64,000 nucleotides of DNA from Schnuerera sp. xch1 (lineage in GTDB: Bacteria; Bacillota; Clostridia; Tissierellales; Tepidimicrobiaceae), in assembly GCF_019931165.1 (NCBI RefSeq), contig NZ_JAIOUP010000001.1:248001-312000 (forward strand). Reading direction: 5' to 3'. The notes under the pieces are model-generated. The model was given only the letters and a program-made list of their open reading frames with translations, ran no database searches and had not been told where the DNA came from. This document shows, one piece after another, positions 62,409-64,000 of this stretch (position 1 is its first letter; each line of letters begins with the position of its first letter). The translations under genes were made by a program, and so were the position numbers.

Positions 62409-64000
62409 TTATTTCATATCTACTTTTATATGTGTCTCCTTTAATTGTTCTTCAGCAACTTCAGAAGGTGCACCTGTTAATAAGCAAGTAGCAGATTGAG
62501 TCTTTGGAAAAGCTATTACATCTCTAATATTAGAGCTTTGCGTTAATAGCATCATCAACCTATCAAATCCATAAGCAATACCACCATGAGGTGGAGTACC
62601 ATACTTAAATGCTTCCAATAAGAACCCAAACTTATTCCAAGCCTCTTCCTCTGAAAGACCAAGTGCAGCAAACATCTTGTTTTGTAATTCCCTATCATTT
62701 ATTCTAATACTTCCACCACCCATTTCATCTCCATTAATCACTATATCATAAGCCTTCGCTCTCACTTTTTCAGGCTCAGTTTCCAGTAGAAGTATATCCT
62801 CTTCCATAGGATGAGTAAATGGATGATGCTTCGCTACATACCTTTCCTCTTCTTCATCATATTCAAACAATGGAAATTCGGTAATCCACACCAATTTCAA
62901 CTCGTCATCATTCAGTATATCAAGTCTTCTAGCTACTTCATTTCTTAAATTTCCTAGGCTATCAAACACAACTCCTTCCTTATCTGCTACAAACAATAGA
63001 AGATCTCCCTTTTCTCCATCCATTCTATTGATCATATTATTCAATTCCTCTTCCGATAAGAATTTTGCAATTGGTGAGGTAATACCTTCTTCTGTTATCT
63101 TAATCCATGCCAAACCTTTTGCTTTAAAGGTCTTCACATATTCCTCTAGGCTATTTATATTCTTTCTTGTAAACTGATCTCCATATCCTTTTACATTAAT
63201 GCCCCTTACACAACCATTGTCTTTAATAGTACCACTAAACACTTTGAACTCCGAATTTTCAACTATATCAGAGATATTGACCAATTCGAATCCAAATCTT
63301 AAGTCAGGTTTGTCAACCCCAAATCTCTCCATAGCCTCTTTATATGTCATTCTTTGTATTGGTAATTCTATCTCTATTCCTTTTAATTCTTTAAACAACC
63401 TATATAACATCTTTTCATTTATTTCTATCACATCTTCTACATCTACAAAGGACATCTCTATATCTATCTGTGTAAATTCAGGCTGTCTATTTGCCCTCAG
63501 ATCCTCATCTCTAAAGCATTTTACTATTTGATAATACCTATCCATACCAGACACCATTAAGAGCTGCTTCATAAGCTGTGGAGACTGAGGAAGAGCATAA
63601 AAATGCCCTGGATTTACTCTGCTTGGCACTAAATAATCCCTAGCTCCTTCAGGAGTTGGTTTATTCAACATTGGAGTTTCTATCTCAACAAAATTATTTT
63701 CATCTAGAAAGTCTCTTACCATCTTTGCAGTCTTGTGCCTAATCTTCAAAATATTTTGCATAGATGGTTTTCTTAAATCCAAATATCTATATTTTAATCT
63801 CATAGTTTCAGCTACGTTATCATCATCTTTAATATATATAGGTGGAGTTTCAGATTCGTTGAGTATTTTTAGCTCCTGTGCTAACACCTCTATATCTCCT
63901 GTTTCAATATCTTTATTTTTTGATTGTCTTTCTCTTACCTTTCCTCGAACAGCTACTACAAACTCAGATCTTATATCTTCTGCTTTTTTAAATATCTCTT
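62409..64000 (-). CDS. aspS: Aspartyl-tRNA synthetase (cut by window edge)
   Basis: AspRS charges tRNA-Asp. The minus-strand frame is open to the window edge (530 codons seen); its N-terminal OB domain continues beyond. Inside are EIFKKAEDIRSEFVVAVRGKV at the edge, motif 2 CFRDEDLRANRQPEFTQID, the bacterial GAD insertion, and motif 3 GIAYGFDRLMML. The insertion marks the bacterial type. A GTG at 63887 is not the real start because the conserved domain runs on upstream. It is followed by tcdA. Confidence 0.96.
   Translation of the reverse strand, partial: EIFKKAEDIRSEFVVAVRGKVRERQSKNKDIETGDIEVLAQELKILNESETPPIYIKDDDNVAETMRLKYRYLDLRKPSMQNILKIRHKTAKMVRDFLDENNFVEIETPMLNKPTPEGARDYLVPSRVNPGHFYALPQSPQLMKQLLMVSGMDRYYQIVKCFRDEDLRANRQPEFTQIDIEMSFVDVEDVIEINEKMLYRLFKELKGIEIELPIQRMTYKEAMERFGVDKPDLRFGFELVNISDIVENSEFKVFSGTIKDNGCVRGINVKGYGDQFTRKNINSLEEYVKTFKAKGLAWIKITEEGITSPIAKFLSEEELNNMINRMDGEKGDLLLFVADKEGVVFDSLGNLRNEVARRLDILNDDELKLVWITEFPLFEYDEEEERYVAKHHPFTHPMEEDILLLETEPEKVRAKAYDIVINGDEMGGGSIRINDRELQNKMFAALGLSEEEAWNKFGFLLEAFKYGTPPHGGIAYGFDRLMMLLTQSSNIRDVIAFPKTQSATCLLTGAPSEVAEEQLKETHIKVDMK

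Overview
The window is AT-rich DNA from an endospore-forming, probably anaerobic Firmicute of the Clostridia/Tissierellia kind. The evidence is spoIVA, ylbJ and a yteA-type gene, strong AGGAGG-type ribosome sites, frequent TTG and GTG starts, PASTA kinase, DivIVA/SepF, RemA and RqcH. I cannot fix genus or species from sequence alone. No prophage, insertion sequence, CRISPR array, rRNA or defence island is visible. Genes are packed tightly and almost all lie on the minus strand, so transcription mostly runs right to left.

The layout is the conserved Firmicutes ylm-ylo-ylq housekeeping supercluster known from Bacillus subtilis. From left to right: rnhB, rbgA, rplS, trmD, rimM, khpA, rpsP, ffh, ylxM, ftsY, smc (ribosome assembly, tRNA modification, SRP targeting, chromosome condensation; 1-10.1 kb). 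Next come a solitary Elp3-like radical SAM gene, rnc, acpP and plsX. A block matching the B. subtilis ylb genes follows (rpmF, yceD, ackA, tmcAL, ylbJ, a coiled-coil gene, coaD, rsmD), then recG, fakA, asp23, rpmB and a thiamine module thiN-thiT under a TPP riboswitch (to 25.8 kb). The envelope-signalling and translation block runs rpe, rsgA, prkC, prpC, rlmN, rsmB, a zinc metallopeptidase, fmt, def, priA, coaBC, rpoZ, gmk, remA, yicC and, on the plus strand, rqcH (to 42.5 kb).

From 42.5 to 51 kb lie pyrR, rluD, lspA, yteA, a tiny hydrophobic ORF, aroF, and a division operon: an unknown membrane protein, an HlyD-like protein, ylmE, sepF, yggT, ylmH and divIVA. This operon has a clear promoter at its head and a terminator after divIVA. 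A DUF4474 gene and a tRNA-Pro(GGG) separate it from spoIVA, gpsA, plsY, der, a DUF512 PDZ-radical SAM gene and glyA. The right end carries a split ThrE exporter, a CsoR-like repressor, rseC, tcdA and aspS (cut by the window edge).

Most of the window is ordinary core genome. The items most worth a second look are: the two uncharacterised membrane genes heading the division operon; an apparent AUU start codon in ylmE; a 17-bp perfect palindrome over the ylxM-ffh promoter; a 44-residue hydrophobic ORF between aroF and yteA; a CsoR-like protein lacking the copper-ligand His; and A8 tracts in prkC between the kinase and PASTA halves. I found no convincing wholly new system.
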